DNA from: Jiella pacifica
Lineage (GTDB): Bacteria; Pseudomonadota; Alphaproteobacteria; Rhizobiales; Rhizobiaceae
Assembly (NCBI RefSeq): GCF_010500815.1
Contig: NZ_JAAAMG010000014.1
Span: 87,287 to 151,286, forward strand
Length of the DNA stretch: 64,000 nt
Reading direction: 5' to 3'
The translations under genes were made by a program, and so were the position numbers. Within the stretch, counting starts at the first letter, position 1, and every line of letters begins with the position of its first letter. Under the pieces are notes generated by a model. The model made no database searches and had not been told where the DNA came from. It worked only from the letters and a program-made list of their open reading frames with translations. Below are positions 37,900-48,349 of the stretch, piece by piece.

Positions 37900-39528
37900 T
37901 CATGCGTCGACGAACCTCCCCTTCTGGGCGAAGAGGCCGCGGGGGCGCTTCTGGATGAACAGAATGATGAGCACGAGGACGACGATCTTGCCGAGGACGG
38001 CCCCGGCAAAAGGTTCGAGGAACTTGTTGACGATGCCAAGGGTCATCGCGCCGACGAGCGTCCCCCAGAGATTGCCGACCCCGCCGAAGACGACGACCAT
38101 GAATGAGTCGATGATGTAGCCCTGGCCGAGATTGGGCGAGACGTTGTCGATCTGGGAGAGCGCCACGCCGGCGATGCCGGCGATTCCAGAGCCCAGCGCA
38201 AAGGTCATGGCGTCCACCCATGGCGTTCGGATGCCCATCGCCGCCGCCATCCGGCGGTTCTGGGTGACGGCGCGCATCTGCAGGCCGAGCGGCGTCTTGT
38301 TGAGGACGGCGAGGAGCGCCAGGAAGACGACCAGCGCGAAGACGATGATCCACAGCCGGTTCCAGGTGACGGACATCAGCCCGACGTCGAAGGCGCCGGA
38401 CATCCAGTCCGGATTGCCGACCTGCCGGTTGGAGGGGCCGAAGATGGTGCGCACCGCCTGCTGCAGGATCAGCGAGACACCGAAGGTCGCCAGCAGCGTC
38501 TCCAGCGGGCGGCCGTAGAGGAAGCGGATCAGCCCGCGCTCCATCACGAGACCGACGGCGCCGGAGACCAGGAAGGCGAGCGGCAGGGCGATCGTCAGCG
38601 ACCACTCGAACAGGCCGGGCGCGTTGTTGCGGATGAACTCCTGCACCACGAAGGTCGTATAGGCGCCGAGCATCACCATCTCGCCATGAGCCATGTTGAT
38701 GACCCCCATCACGCCGAAGGTGATGGCCAGCCCGATCGCCGCCAGAAGCAGCACCGAGCCCAGCGACAGGCCGTACCAGACGTTCTGCATCTGGTTCCAG
38801 AAGGCGATGTTGTTCTGGATGGCGACGATCGCCGCCTCGGCTGCCTGCTTGGCCACCGGATCGTCGGTGGCGCCGGCGAAGCGGATCAGCATGGTCAGCG
38901 CTTCCCGGTCGGCCCGACCCGCCAGGACCTTCGCCGCCGCCGCCTTTTCTTCGGCCGCAAGATCGGAGGCGAGGACCGCGCTGGCGCGGGCTTCCTCCAT
39001 ACGCGCCTTGACCGCCGAGTCCTCTTCCGCGGCGATGGCCGCATCGAGCGGCCCGATCATTTCGGGATCGGCCTCGGAGAACAGCGTGCTCGCGGCGCGC
39101 ATGCGTTGGGCGGGATTTTCGGCTCTCAGCGTCAGAGTGCCGAGGGCTCCGGTCACGGCGTTGCGGATCGAGTTCTTCACTCGAACCTTCTGCAGATCGC
39201 CGCTCGGCACGGTGCCGGCGCTCACGCCGGTCAATGGATCGAAGATCTCGTAGTCGCTTCCCTTGCGGGTGGCGATGAAGACGGCCTCGTCGCTCTCCCG
39301 CCAGTAGAGATCGCCCTCGCGCAGCGCCCGCAGCGCCCTGGCGACGCGCTCGTCACCGGTGGCGGCGAGTTCGGCAATCACCGCCTCGGTGGCGTCGAAG
39401 CTCTGCTTGCCGCCGAACTTCTGGACGATGGCGGCGGGATCGGCCTCCGCCTGCTGCGCCGCCGCCGGGCCAAGACCGAACAGCAGCACGGCAAGGCTCA
39501 GGAACAGCCAGGGAATCGATCGGTTCAT
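37900..39528 (-). CDS. urtB: Urea ABC permease UrtB
   Basis: The 542-residue protein has a signal peptide (LFGLGPAAAQQ) and a periplasmic helical domain of about 210 residues with several ALRALREG-like repeats. A LivH-type permease domain follows, beginning WNQMQNVWYGLSLGSVLLL, with GVMGVINMAHGEMVMLGAY and ending FIQKRPRGLFAQKGR. Long UrtB proteins with this extra N-terminal domain are normal in Proteobacteria. It should form the membrane channel together with UrtC. Confidence 0.93.
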   Translation of the reverse strand: MNRSIPWLFLSLAVLLFGLGPAAAQQAEADPAAIVQKFGGKQSFDATEAVIAELAATGDERVARALRALREGDLYWRESDEAVFIATRKGSDYEIFDPLTGVSAGTVPSGDLQKVRVKNSIRNAVTGALGTLTLRAENPAQRMRAASTLFSEADPEMIGPLDAAIAAEEDSAVKARMEEARASAVLASDLAAEEKAAAAKVLAGRADREALTMLIRFAGATDDPVAKQAAEAAIVAIQNNIAFWNQMQNVWYGLSLGSVLLLAAIGLAITFGVMGVINMAHGEMVMLGAYTTFVVQEFIRNNAPGLFEWSLTIALPLAFLVSGAVGLVMERGLIRFLYGRPLETLLATFGVSLILQQAVRTIFGPSNRQVGNPDWMSGAFDVGLMSVTWNRLWIIVFALVVFLALLAVLNKTPLGLQMRAVTQNRRMAAAMGIRTPWVDAMTFALGSGIAGIAGVALSQIDNVSPNLGQGYIIDSFMVVVFGGVGNLWGTLVGAMTLGIVNKFLEPFAGAVLGKIVVLVLIILFIQKRPRGLFAQKGRFVDA

Positions 39529-39677
39529 GTCGTCTCACACAATCATTCGCGGACGCGAACGGGAAGGCCGAGCGGAAATGGAAAGAGCGGAGCGGCCGCT
39601 TGAGGCCGCCCCGCCGGCGCTGCTCGGGAGGCAGGCATTCATGCTTTGCCAGAGCGAAACTTCTTCGCCCTGGGCTG

Positions 39678-39718
39678 GAGCGGGCCGCGGCGGGAGATGA
39701 CCGCGGTCCGCCCCGCTC
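39678..39718 (-). other. Stem-loop between urtA and urtB
   Basis: GAGCGGG and CCCGCTC, with partly complementary GC-rich sequence inside, can fold into an imperfect hairpin in the 272-base gap. Such hairpins often raise the level of binding-protein mRNA relative to the permease genes. There is no T-tract. Confidence 0.35.
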
Positions 39719-39800
39719 AGTGCCGGGGCACGATCCGTGCCGAGAACCAGGTGCCCACAGCTCTCGGGATCGCGCCCGCGGCGCATTTCGACCGGACGTC

Positions 39801-41111
39801 TCAGTTGGACGTCGCGGCGTCGCCGAGGCACTTCTTCGCCTCGGTGTCGTAGTTGCCGCATTTCAGCTCGACCCAGTCGGCCTCGAGCTTCTTCGATTCC
39901 GGCAGGAAGTCGGACCAGGCGTCGCCCGGCACGAGGTCCTCGGTCTCGGAGACCACGTCGAACTGGCCCTCGTCGTTGATCTCGCCGATCAGCACCGGCT
40001 TGGTGATGTGATGGTTCGGCAGCATCTTCGACATGCCGCCCGTCAGGTTGGCCTGCTCGATGCCCGGCAGTGCGTCGATGACGGCGTCGGCGTCGGTGGT
40101 GCCGGCCTTTTCGACCGCCTTCACCCACATGTTGAAGCCGATGTAGTGGGCTTCCATCGGGTCGTTGGTGACGCGATCCTCGTTGCCGATGAAGGCGTGC
40201 CACTTGGCGATGAAGTCGGCGTTTTCCGGCGTGTCGACGGACTGGAAGTAGTTCCAGGCGGCGAGATGGCCGACCAGCGGCGCGGTATCGATGCCGGCGA
40301 GCTCTTCCTCGCCGACGGAGAAGGCGACGACGGGAATGTCGGTCGCCGCGACGCCCTGATTGGCGAGTTCCTTGTAGAACGGCACGTTGGCGTCGCCGTT
40401 GACGGTGGAGACGACGGCGGTCTTCTTGCCGGCCGAGCCGAATTCCTTGATCCGCGAGACTTCCGTCTGCCAGTCGGAGAAGCCGAAGGGCGTGTAGTTG
40501 ACGATGATGTCCTCGGCCGCGACGCCCTTGTCCTTCAGATACTGCTCGAGGACCTTGTTGGTGGTGCGCGGATAGACGTAGTCGGTGCCCTCGAGCACCC
40601 AGCGCTCGACGCCCTCGTTCATCAGATAGTCGACCGCCGGGATCGCCTGCTGGTTCGGCGCGGCACCGGTGTAGAAGACGTTGCGCTCCGATTCCTCGCC
40701 CTCGTACTGGACCGGATAGAAGAGGATCGAGTTCAGCTCCTTGAACACCGGCAGCACCGACTTGCGCGACACCGACGTCCAGCAGCCGAAGACCGCGGCG
40801 ACGTCGTTCTGGCTGATCAGCTCGCGGGCCTTTTCGGCAAAGAGCGGCCAGTCGGAGGCCGGATCGACCACGACCGCCTCCAGAGGCCGGCCGAGCACGC
40901 CGCCCTTCTTGTTCTGCTCGTCGATGAGCATCAGCATGGCGTCCTTGAGGGTCGTCTCGGAGATCGCCATCGTGCCGGAGAGCGAATGGAGGATGCCGAC
41001 CTTGATCGGCTCGCCGCTCGGCGTCTGGGCGTAGCTTCCGGAGACGCCGAACGCGGCGATCGTCGCCGCCACGGCCGTCTTCTGCATCCATCTCATGGCT
41101 GATTTCATCAT
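39801..41111 (-). CDS. urtA: Urea-binding protein UrtA
   Basis: The 436-residue periplasmic protein has a signal peptide ending SGSYAQ. The LivJ-like urea-binding fold shows KVGILHSLSGTMAISETTLKD, VFGCWTSVSRKSVLPVFKE, LFYPVQYEGEE and YTGAAPNQQ, all characteristic of UrtA. It delivers urea to UrtBC. Minus-strand TGGCACG-N4-TTGCA, 50 bases before the ATG, is a perfect sigma-54 promoter, so the operon is probably induced by nitrogen limitation through NtrC. Urease genes are not in this window. Confidence 0.95.
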   Translation of the reverse strand: MMKSAMRWMQKTAVAATIAAFGVSGSYAQTPSGEPIKVGILHSLSGTMAISETTLKDAMLMLIDEQNKKGGVLGRPLEAVVVDPASDWPLFAEKARELISQNDVAAVFGCWTSVSRKSVLPVFKELNSILFYPVQYEGEESERNVFYTGAAPNQQAIPAVDYLMNEGVERWVLEGTDYVYPRTTNKVLEQYLKDKGVAAEDIIVNYTPFGFSDWQTEVSRIKEFGSAGKKTAVVSTVNGDANVPFYKELANQGVAATDIPVVAFSVGEEELAGIDTAPLVGHLAAWNYFQSVDTPENADFIAKWHAFIGNEDRVTNDPMEAHYIGFNMWVKAVEKAGTTDADAVIDALPGIEQANLTGGMSKMLPNHHITKPVLIGEINDEGQFDVVSETEDLVPGDAWSDFLPESKKLEADWVELKCGNYDTEAKKCLGDAATSN

Positions 41112-41160
41112 GACCTCCAGTCGTCACCAGGGCCGTTCGCCGGCCTCGACGAAGCCAATC

Positions 41161-41176
41161 TGCAAAGCCCGTGCCA
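41161..41176 (-). promoter_or_regulatory. Sigma-54 (RpoN) promoter for urtA
   Basis: The minus strand reads TGGCACGGGCTTTGCA, an exact match to the -24/-12 consensus TGGCACG-N4-TTGCA. The start site would fall near 41150, leaving a leader of about 39 bases before the urtA ATG. Urea uptake under RpoN/NtrC control is well known. Confidence 0.8.
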
Positions 41177-41265
41177 GAACTGACTTGACGGAAGGTCAAA
41201 GCGATCAAACCGCCGGGGACGGCGCTCTCGGCACCATGGTGGGCGGGCGGGAGCCCCCGATGCCT

Positions 41266-41323
41266 GTGCACGTCGCGTTACGCGCCGCCTGCGAAGCGGG
41301 CACTATGCACATAAAGCATGCAC
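41266..41323 (-). promoter_or_regulatory. Possible NtrC enhancer half-sites
   Basis: GTGCAC (41266-41271), TGCAC (41306-41310) and TGCACC (41319-41323) lie about 90-150 bases upstream of the sigma-54 promoter, the usual distance for an enhancer. They resemble NtrC half-sites (TGCAC/GTGCA), but no full dyad with standard spacing is present. Confidence 0.35.
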
Positions 41324-41417
41324 CAAAGGTCGACTGCGGGAAAGTTGCGCAATCCGGCGGCGAAGCGTGGGGCGGGATCGTCGGCAAACGCGCCCGGGGC
41401 CTCGCCAAGCAGAGAAC

Positions 41418-42458
41418 TCAGCCTTCCGCGATCGCCTCCAGCGCCAGCTGCGCCAGCACCGGAACGTTGCGGCCATAGACCTGTGCCTTTTCCGGATTGG
41501 AGGCGTTGCCGTCGGCGTAGCGCCGGTAGACCCCCTGCAGAATCGCAGCGAGGCGGAAGAAGGAGAAGGCGAGGTAGAAGGTCCAGTCGTCGATCCCCTC
41601 GAGACCCCGGCGCTCACAGTAGCTCGCGACGTATTCCGCCTCGCTCGGTATACCCCGCTCGGTCCGGTCGACGCCGCCGAGCCCCTTGAAGGTGCCGCGA
41701 TTGGGCAGGCGCCACTGCATGCATTGATAGGCGAGGTCGGCAACCGGATGGCCGAGGGTCGAAAGCTCCCAGTCGAGAACCGCGAGGATCTTTGGCCGGT
41801 CCTTGGCAAAGATCAGATTGTCGAGGCGATAGTCGCCGTGGACCAGGGTGGTGACGCCGTCGTCGGCCGGCAGATTGTCCTCGAGCCAGGTGATCAACTG
41901 GTCCATCTCGGGAATGTCGTCGATCTTCGACTGGCGCCACTGGCCGCTCCAGCGCGACAGTTGGCGGTAGAAATAATTCCCCGGACGACCGAAATCGGCG
42001 AGGCCGGTCCGCTCCAGATCGACCGAATGGATCGCGGCGAGGGTGCCATTCATCGCGTCGAAGATCGCAGCCCGTTCGCCGGGAGCCTCGATTTCCGGCA
42101 GTCCGGGATCCCAGAAGATCCGGCCATCGATGTGCTCCATCACGAAGAAAGCCCGGCCGATCGGGGAATCGTCGTCGCCGGCAAGGTGCAGCATTGCGGG
42201 AACCGGCACGTCGGAGGCGGCGAGCGCCGCCATAACGCGGAACTCGCGATCCACCTGATGGGCCGACTTCAACAGCTTGCCCGGCGGCTTTGCCCTGAGC
42301 ACGTAGGTGCCGCTCGCAGCATCGAGCCGATAGGTCGGGTTCGACTGGCCGGACTGGAACTTGACGATCTTGTCGAGCCCGGAAAAGCCGTCGATCGCCC
42401 CTTCCAGATAAGCCGCGAGCACGTCCTGATCGATCGGATCCGCTTCGCTGTCAGCCAT
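41418..42458 (-). CDS. Phosphotransferase family protein (APH/ACAD10-like)
   Basis: The 346-residue protein has an aminoglycoside-phosphotransferase/choline-kinase fold. The ATP-binding part includes YVLRAKPPGKLLKSAHQVDR, the catalytic loop is LVHGDYRLDNLIF, and the metal site is AVLDWELSTLGHP. This subgroup is homologous to the kinase domain of ACAD10/ACAD11 and commonly sits beside acyl-CoA dehydrogenase genes. There it is thought to phosphorylate hydroxylated acyl chains. An acyl-CoA dehydrogenase, MaoC and SDR lie a few kilobases upstream. ATG 42458 is preceded by GAGGCGG. Confidence 0.87.
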   Translation of the reverse strand: MADSEADPIDQDVLAAYLEGAIDGFSGLDKIVKFQSGQSNPTYRLDAASGTYVLRAKPPGKLLKSAHQVDREFRVMAALAASDVPVPAMLHLAGDDDSPIGRAFFVMEHIDGRIFWDPGLPEIEAPGERAAIFDAMNGTLAAIHSVDLERTGLADFGRPGNYFYRQLSRWSGQWRQSKIDDIPEMDQLITWLEDNLPADDGVTTLVHGDYRLDNLIFAKDRPKILAVLDWELSTLGHPVADLAYQCMQWRLPNRGTFKGLGGVDRTERGIPSEAEYVASYCERRGLEGIDDWTFYLAFSFFRLAAILQGVYRRYADGNASNPEKAQVYGRNVPVLAQLALEAIAEG

Positions 42459-42573
42459 GATTCCGCCTCTCCCTAATCCGACGCTGAGCCGATCGGCGTC
42501 TCGCACGCCGCCTGTTCCAGGTGCCGCTGCCATCGAGGCGCCGTGGCGCCGATCTTTTCGCCGGCCGCTCCGC

Positions 42574-43752
42574 TCATGCCGAAAGTGGCATTTCGAACGT
42601 CATCTGAGTTTCACCTTCGTCAGAGACGGCCCGGAGCGTCCCTCCATGGGCCCTGGCGATCTCGCTGGAGATGAACAGGCCGAGCCCGAGGCCCTGCTGG
42701 CTGGCGAGCGCCTTGCCGCGGAAGAACGGCTTGAAGAGATGCGCAAGCGTCTCTTCGGGAATGGGAGAGCCACCGTTTGCCACCGACAGCGTGAACCGGC
42801 GGGAAGACGTCGAAGCCACGACCCTCACCGGCTGTTCGGGGGCACCGTGGGTCAGCGCGTTGGCGAGCAGATTGGACAGAAGCTGGGCGATCCGGGAGCG
42901 GTCGCAATCGACGGGACGCCCGATCTGGAAATCCGTCTCGATCGACCGGTCCGGATGGGCGGCCTGCAATTCGGCGACGACATGCTGGAGAATGGGCTCG
43001 ATCGCTTCATCAGGATTGCGATCGAGTTCGATGCCATCCCCCAGCCGCCCCCTGGCAAAATCGAGGACGTTGTCGATGAGGCCCCGCATGCGAAGCACGC
43101 TGCCCTGCACCAGCCGCACGATCATTTGCGAACGCTCGTCGAGCGGCCGCGTCAGAAGCATCTTCATGCCGGATTCGACCGAGGCGACCGGATTGCGCAA
43201 ATCGTGGCCGAGAACCGCGATGAACTGCTCGCGAAGCTCGGCGACCCGGCGCTCGTTGCTGAGGTCGGTCTCGGCGCTGCGAAGTTTCTCGTCGGCGTCC
43301 AGTTGATGGGCGATCAGATCGGCGAAGAGCTTGAACATCCCGACGATCTCGGGGCTCTCGACGCGCGCCGGCCGCGGGTCGATGGCGCAGAGCGTGCCGA
43401 AGAAGCTGCCGTCCCGACGGATGATCGGCATCGAGATGTAGCTCTCGAACGCATACATGCGCGGCGTCGGATGGTTGCAGTAGAGATCGCTCTCCGAAAC
43501 CTTGTTGATGACCACCGCCTCGCGGCTGCCGCGGACCTCGTGGCAGAGGGTGGTCTCGACATCCAGTTCGTCGCCAGGCTTCAGCCCGAAGCCGATGGTG
43601 TCGAGGACCTTGCAGGTGATCCACCGATCGGCGGTCACCCGCGCGATCGCGGCAAACCCCATCCCGGTGGAACGACAAATGACGTCGAGGATGGTCGGAG
43701 CCGATGCCATCCTATCGATCGCATCGAGGTCTCTTTCAAACGCTTCGTCCAA
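42574..43752 (-). CDS. GAF-domain sensor histidine kinase
   Basis: The 392-residue soluble kinase has an N-terminal GAF domain (about residues 20-155) with WITCKVLDTIGFGLKPGDEL and MPIIRRDGSFFGTLCAIDP. The HisKA domain follows (VLGHDLRNPVASVESG, acceptor His). The HATPase domain has QLLSNLLANALTHG and QGLGLGLFISSEI. There is no membrane segment, so it responds to a cytoplasmic or diffusible signal. It lies between the phosphotransferase and the MaoC gene; any link to acyl-CoA metabolism is only positional. Confidence 0.88.
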   Translation of the reverse strand: MDEAFERDLDAIDRMASAPTILDVICRSTGMGFAAIARVTADRWITCKVLDTIGFGLKPGDELDVETTLCHEVRGSREAVVINKVSESDLYCNHPTPRMYAFESYISMPIIRRDGSFFGTLCAIDPRPARVESPEIVGMFKLFADLIAHQLDADEKLRSAETDLSNERRVAELREQFIAVLGHDLRNPVASVESGMKMLLTRPLDERSQMIVRLVQGSVLRMRGLIDNVLDFARGRLGDGIELDRNPDEAIEPILQHVVAELQAAHPDRSIETDFQIGRPVDCDRSRIAQLLSNLLANALTHGAPEQPVRVVASTSSRRFTLSVANGGSPIPEETLAHLFKPFFRGKALASQQGLGLGLFISSEIARAHGGTLRAVSDEGETQMTFEMPLSA

Positions 43753-43860
43753 TGGGGGTCACCGGGACAGGAAAAGTGTTGACATGCAGCCTTGTATCGC
43801 AAGGAGCTGAAGTTGTCTTCCGGACGAGCCAGGGCAGCGGCAGGGTTCGGCTTCGGAGGA

Positions 43861-44373
43861 TCAATGCTCCGGCGGCGTGATCACGGTCAGGGTGATCCAC
43901 TCGGCCGTGAGCGCCGGCTTGACCGCCCCCTCGATCTCCACCGCCGCGTCCCATCTCGTCTGCAGGCTGACGGCGCGCTCGGTGAGACCGATCATCCGAA
44001 ACCGTCCGCGCACCCGCGCCCCCGCTTTCACCGGGGTCAGAAAGCGGATCTTGTCGAAGCCGTAATTCATGCCCATCCGCATGCCCTCCACGCCGGGGAT
44101 CGCCTGGTAGGCGAGGGTCGAGAGCAGCGAAAGCGTCAGGAATCCGTGGGCGATCGTTCCGCCGAACGGCGTTTCGGCCCTGGCGCGCTCGGGATCGACA
44201 TGGATGAACTGATGGTCGTGGGTGGCGACGGCGAAACGGTCGATCATCGTCTGGTCGACGGTGAGCCAGGGCGAGAACGACGGCTCTGCCTCCAGCAGCG
44301 CCCGATAGGCCGCAAGCGGCACCATCCGCTCGGCGATGAGCGCCTCCGTTTCGGCCACCGAATTCAATGCCAT
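43861..44373 (-). CDS. MaoC-family (R)-specific enoyl-CoA hydratase
   Basis: The 170-residue hot-dog-fold protein carries the hydratase 2 motif: DRFAVATHDHQFIHVDPERA followed by GGTIAHGFLTLSLLS. It should hydrate trans-2-enoyl-CoA or catalyse a related reaction. Its ATG overlaps the stop of the SDR gene (TGATG), so the two are co-translated. Confidence 0.88.
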   Translation of the reverse strand: MALNSVAETEALIAERMVPLAAYRALLEAEPSFSPWLTVDQTMIDRFAVATHDHQFIHVDPERARAETPFGGTIAHGFLTLSLLSTLAYQAIPGVEGMRMGMNYGFDKIRFLTPVKAGARVRGRFRMIGLTERAVSLQTRWDAAVEIEGAVKPALTAEWITLTVITPPEH

Positions 44374-45197
44374 CAAGCTTCCCCGAAGAGTTCCGGTCCG
44401 GTCATGACGCCGATGCCGCCGTCGATGGGCAGAATGGCGCCGGTGATATATGCGCCGGCCCGCCCGCAAAGAAACAGGGTGGCGCCGGCAATGTCGTCTG
44501 GCAGGCCGATCCGGCCAAGTGGGACGTCCCGGCCCACCCGTTCGGCCTTCTCGTCGGTACCGGTGGCAAACGCCGTCATCTTCGACTGGAAGGGCCCCGG
44601 CGCGAAGGCGTTGACGGTGATGCGGCGGGCGGCGAGTTCCTTCGCCAAAGACCGGGTCAGATGATGCACCGCCGCCTTGGAGGCGGCGTAGGAATAGACG
44701 TTTTCGGAAAGCGGCTGGGCGCCCATCACCGAGCCGAGATTGACGATGCGGGCGGGATCGGCGTCGCTGGCCGAGGCTTCGAGCAGCGGCAGGAGCGCCT
44801 GGGTCAGCGAGAACAGCCCGACGACGTTGACCGACAGCACCTTGTTCCAGGCGGAATAGGGAAACTCGCCGAGCGGCGCGCCCCAGGAGACGCCGGCATT
44901 GTTGACGAGGATGTCCAGCCTGTCCGTCCGCTCGCCGATCGCCCGCGCCAGCGCCGCAACGCCCTCCTCGCTGGAGACGTCGCCCGAGAGTGCCGCGATC
45001 CTGCCCGGATGGCCCTCGGCGCCGATCTCGGCCGCCGCCGCCTCGCAGGCTTCGAGCTTGCGCGAGGCGATGTGGACGGTCGCGCCCGCGGCGACGAGCG
45101 CCGTGGCGATCATCCGGCCGATGCCGGTCGCCCCGCCGGTGACGAGGGCGGTCTTGCCGTGAAGCGAGAACAGTCGTTCGAGGATGGGATCGGCCAT
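44373..45197 (-). CDS. SDR-family oxidoreductase (3-ketoacyl/3-hydroxyacyl type)
   Basis: The 274-residue classical short-chain dehydrogenase has the cofactor motif TGGATGIG, NNAG in the expected place, the catalytic Ser in NLGSVMG and the YSYAASK catalytic Tyr/Lys. It is probably NADP(H)-dependent and, by context with MaoC and an acyl-CoA dehydrogenase, may act on 3-hydroxyacyl-CoA. It is divergent from the tetR gene; the shared 178-base spacer holds a candidate operator. Confidence 0.88.
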   Translation of the reverse strand: MADPILERLFSLHGKTALVTGGATGIGRMIATALVAAGATVHIASRKLEACEAAAAEIGAEGHPGRIAALSGDVSSEEGVAALARAIGERTDRLDILVNNAGVSWGAPLGEFPYSAWNKVLSVNVVGLFSLTQALLPLLEASASDADPARIVNLGSVMGAQPLSENVYSYAASKAAVHHLTRSLAKELAARRITVNAFAPGPFQSKMTAFATGTDEKAERVGRDVPLGRIGLPDDIAGATLFLCGRAGAYITGAILPIDGGIGVMTGPELFGEA

Positions 45198-45294
45198 GCG
45201 GGCAGCCTTCGTTATTTGCGTTCATGGGGCATCTAGGGTCGGCGCGGCCACAGCCCACGGACGTTGCCGCTCGGCTTTTCCGGGGAACAATCGT

Positions 45295-45317
45295 TTGACA
45301 CCATACGAACTTGTATG
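45295..45317. promoter_or_regulatory. Candidate TetR operator overlapping a -35-like element
   Basis: The palindrome CATAC-N6-GTATG (45302-45317) follows TTGACA (45295-45300) directly. It lies in the divergent spacer between the SDR and TetR genes. CATAC/GTATG half-sites are frequent in TetR-family operators. No well-spaced -10 box is evident. Confidence 0.4.
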
Positions 45318-45375
45318 TCCCATCCCGATGGGGCGCCGTTTCGACCGAAGATCGGCGCCTTTCGAGGATCGTTCG

Positions 45376-46097
45376 ATGCCAGAGCGCGAAAGACGAGACC
45401 AGGACAGGCCCCGCCGGCGCCCGCCACGGCGCGAGCGCGACTTCGCCGCGATCCGCGGCGGCGAGGACGCAGCGTTGCGACGCCGCATCCTTTCGGCGGC
45501 GGCCGAGATCTTCGCGGCCCGCGGCTTTGCCGCCGCCTCGATCGACGAGGTGGCGAAACGGCTCGGCGCCACCAAGGGCCTCGTCTATCATCGCTACCGC
45601 TCGAAGGGCGAGCTTCTGGCCGACGTCTGCGAGGCGGGCCTGACCAGCCTCGCCGCCCGCGCCGAAGCGATCGCCGACCGCCGCGAGCGGGCGATCGCCC
45701 GTCTGACCGGCGCAGCAAACCTCCATGCCGCCGCGGTGCTGGCCGACATCGCCCTGCACCGGACGCTGGCGGGGGCGACCTCCGGCATGGCCGTTGCAAC
45801 GCTCCGCGGCAGCGAGGCTAAGGCGCTCGCCAGCATAGTCGAGCAGCGCGGACGCTACGACGCCATCTTCACCCGGCTGATCACTGACACGGTCGAGGAG
45901 CGCGACCTTCCTTCCGGCCGCGACACGGCCATGCTCGGCCGGATCTTCGTGACGGCGCTCGACGCGCCGATCCTGTGGCCGCAGGACAGCGTCGCCGAAC
46001 TTGCCGACAGGCGCGGTTTGATTGCAAGGCAACTGGCCTATTTCGCGCTTCGGGGGATCGGGGCGTCCGACGCGACGCTGAGGGAGGAGTTTTCACG

Positions 46098-46101
<4 letters not shown>
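45376..46101 (+). CDS. TetR-family transcriptional regulator
   Basis: The 241-residue protein has a TetR N-terminal helix-turn-helix (ILSAAAEIFAARGFAAASIDEVAKRLGATKG, given here only as position about 35-65) with LVYHRYRSKGEL. A helical C-terminal ligand domain follows. The basic N-terminal 25 residues are extra. Its 3' end overlaps the acyl-CoA dehydrogenase start (ATGA), a usual arrangement for fatty-acid or branched-chain degradation repressors. The CATAC/GTATG palindrome in the divergent spacer is a likely operator, through which it could control both directions. Confidence 0.87.
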
Positions 46102-47336
<1,235 letters not shown>

Positions 47337-47566
47337 CAGAAGCTCAGCCTATCGGTCGTGCACCAAAAATTCGTGGCGGGCTGGGTCCATTGTACGGATC
47401 GGTGGGATCCAGCCAGTCGGCTCAGGCCCATAGTCGACGACGCAGCGGATGCTCGGACCATCATGGCGCACGTGCAGTCATTTCGGCGGCCCGTGAGAGC
47501 GCATAGGTTCCTGCCTTGACGGCACCTGCGCCATGCGCCGTCTCCTTCCGAACCTCAGAGTGTGAT

Positions 47567-47941
47567 ATGAACGCATTGCGTCTCGCCATGGTCGGCTTCG
47601 CCGGCCTCGTCTCGCTTGCCGGGCCGGCCGCCGCCCAGAGTGTCGTCGACGAATACTGCACGTCGATCACCGAAAACGACAAATCGGCGTCCGACGGGTT
47701 CGAGCTGACCGATGCCGGCTCGATCCTCCGCCAGGACCGTGCGAACTATCATAAGTTCGGCTATCGCGACCGCGGCGATCAAGGCGATCGGACCTTTGGC
47801 TCCGCCAATGCGCGCGCCCTGATTCCGGCCATGCTCGACCGCGGTGATACCGACGCGTCCGTCTTGCGCCAGATCGTCCGCGGTACGCCCTCGGTCTGCG
47901 TCTGGATCTTCCCGGATCACATCTACGTCTACGAAAACTAA
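47567..47941 (+). CDS. Small secreted protein, unknown function
   Basis: The 124-residue product has a clear signal peptide cleaved near PAAAQS. The mature part is about 100 residues, with two cysteines (EYCTSITEND and SVCVWIF) that could form a disulfide. No known domain is recognised. It is followed after 64 bases by another small secreted protein gene on the same strand, and the two may form an operon. Confidence 0.75.
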   Translation: MNALRLAMVGFAGLVSLAGPAAAQSVVDEYCTSITENDKSASDGFELTDAGSILRQDRANYHKFGYRDRGDQGDRTFGSANARALIPAMLDRGDTDASVLRQIVRGTPSVCVWIFPDHIYVYEN

Positions 47942-48005
47942 GCCAGCCAGTCAGGGAGCGTCAGAGCCCGATCGGCCGACCCTGCCGCGTGAAGGCAATG
48001 CCAAA

Positions 48006-48335
48006 ATGAAACGTATCGTCGCGACGCTGCTGCTCGTGCTCGCCATGCCGGCGAGCGCTTTGGCGGACCATCCCTGCGCCGACGACGCGCGTCGGCGCGC
48101 CGCCGATCTTCTCGCCTTTCATTTCGAACAGCACCTGCCCGCTCCCATCGATCTCGAGTCCGACGTCAGCGAACTTCCGCCGGTCCGCGCGCCGGTGGGT
48201 GCCGCCTTCGACGTGCTGGAGATCTGGGGCCATATCTACAGGGCGGATTATCGTATGCGCTTTCTCTACGCGCAGATCCCCGGCACCTGCGCCCTCATGG
48301 GCCAGGAAATCCTCGAAAACTCCGATCCGTCCTGA
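48006..48335 (+). CDS. Small periplasmic protein, unknown function
   Basis: The 109-residue product has a signal peptide ending in ASALA. A mature domain of about 89 residues follows, including HPCADDARRRAADLLAFHFEQ and a second Cys in GTCALMG. The pattern suggests a folded helical domain with one disulfide. I do not recognise the family. It is convergent with the AraC gene, which ends 14 bases downstream. Confidence 0.72.
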   Translation: MKRIVATLLLVLAMPASALADHPCADDARRRAADLLAFHFEQHLPAPIDLESDVSELPPVRAPVGAAFDVLEIWGHIYRADYRMRFLYAQIPGTCALMGQEILENSDPS

Positions 48336-48349
48336 GCGGTCGCCGCCGG

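Larger units (their letters stand above)
41112..41417. other. Regulatory region of the urt operon
   Basis: This 306-base gap holds the sigma-54 promoter (41161-41176) and a cluster of TGCAC half-sites (41266-41323). No gene is visible. Confidence 0.7.
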
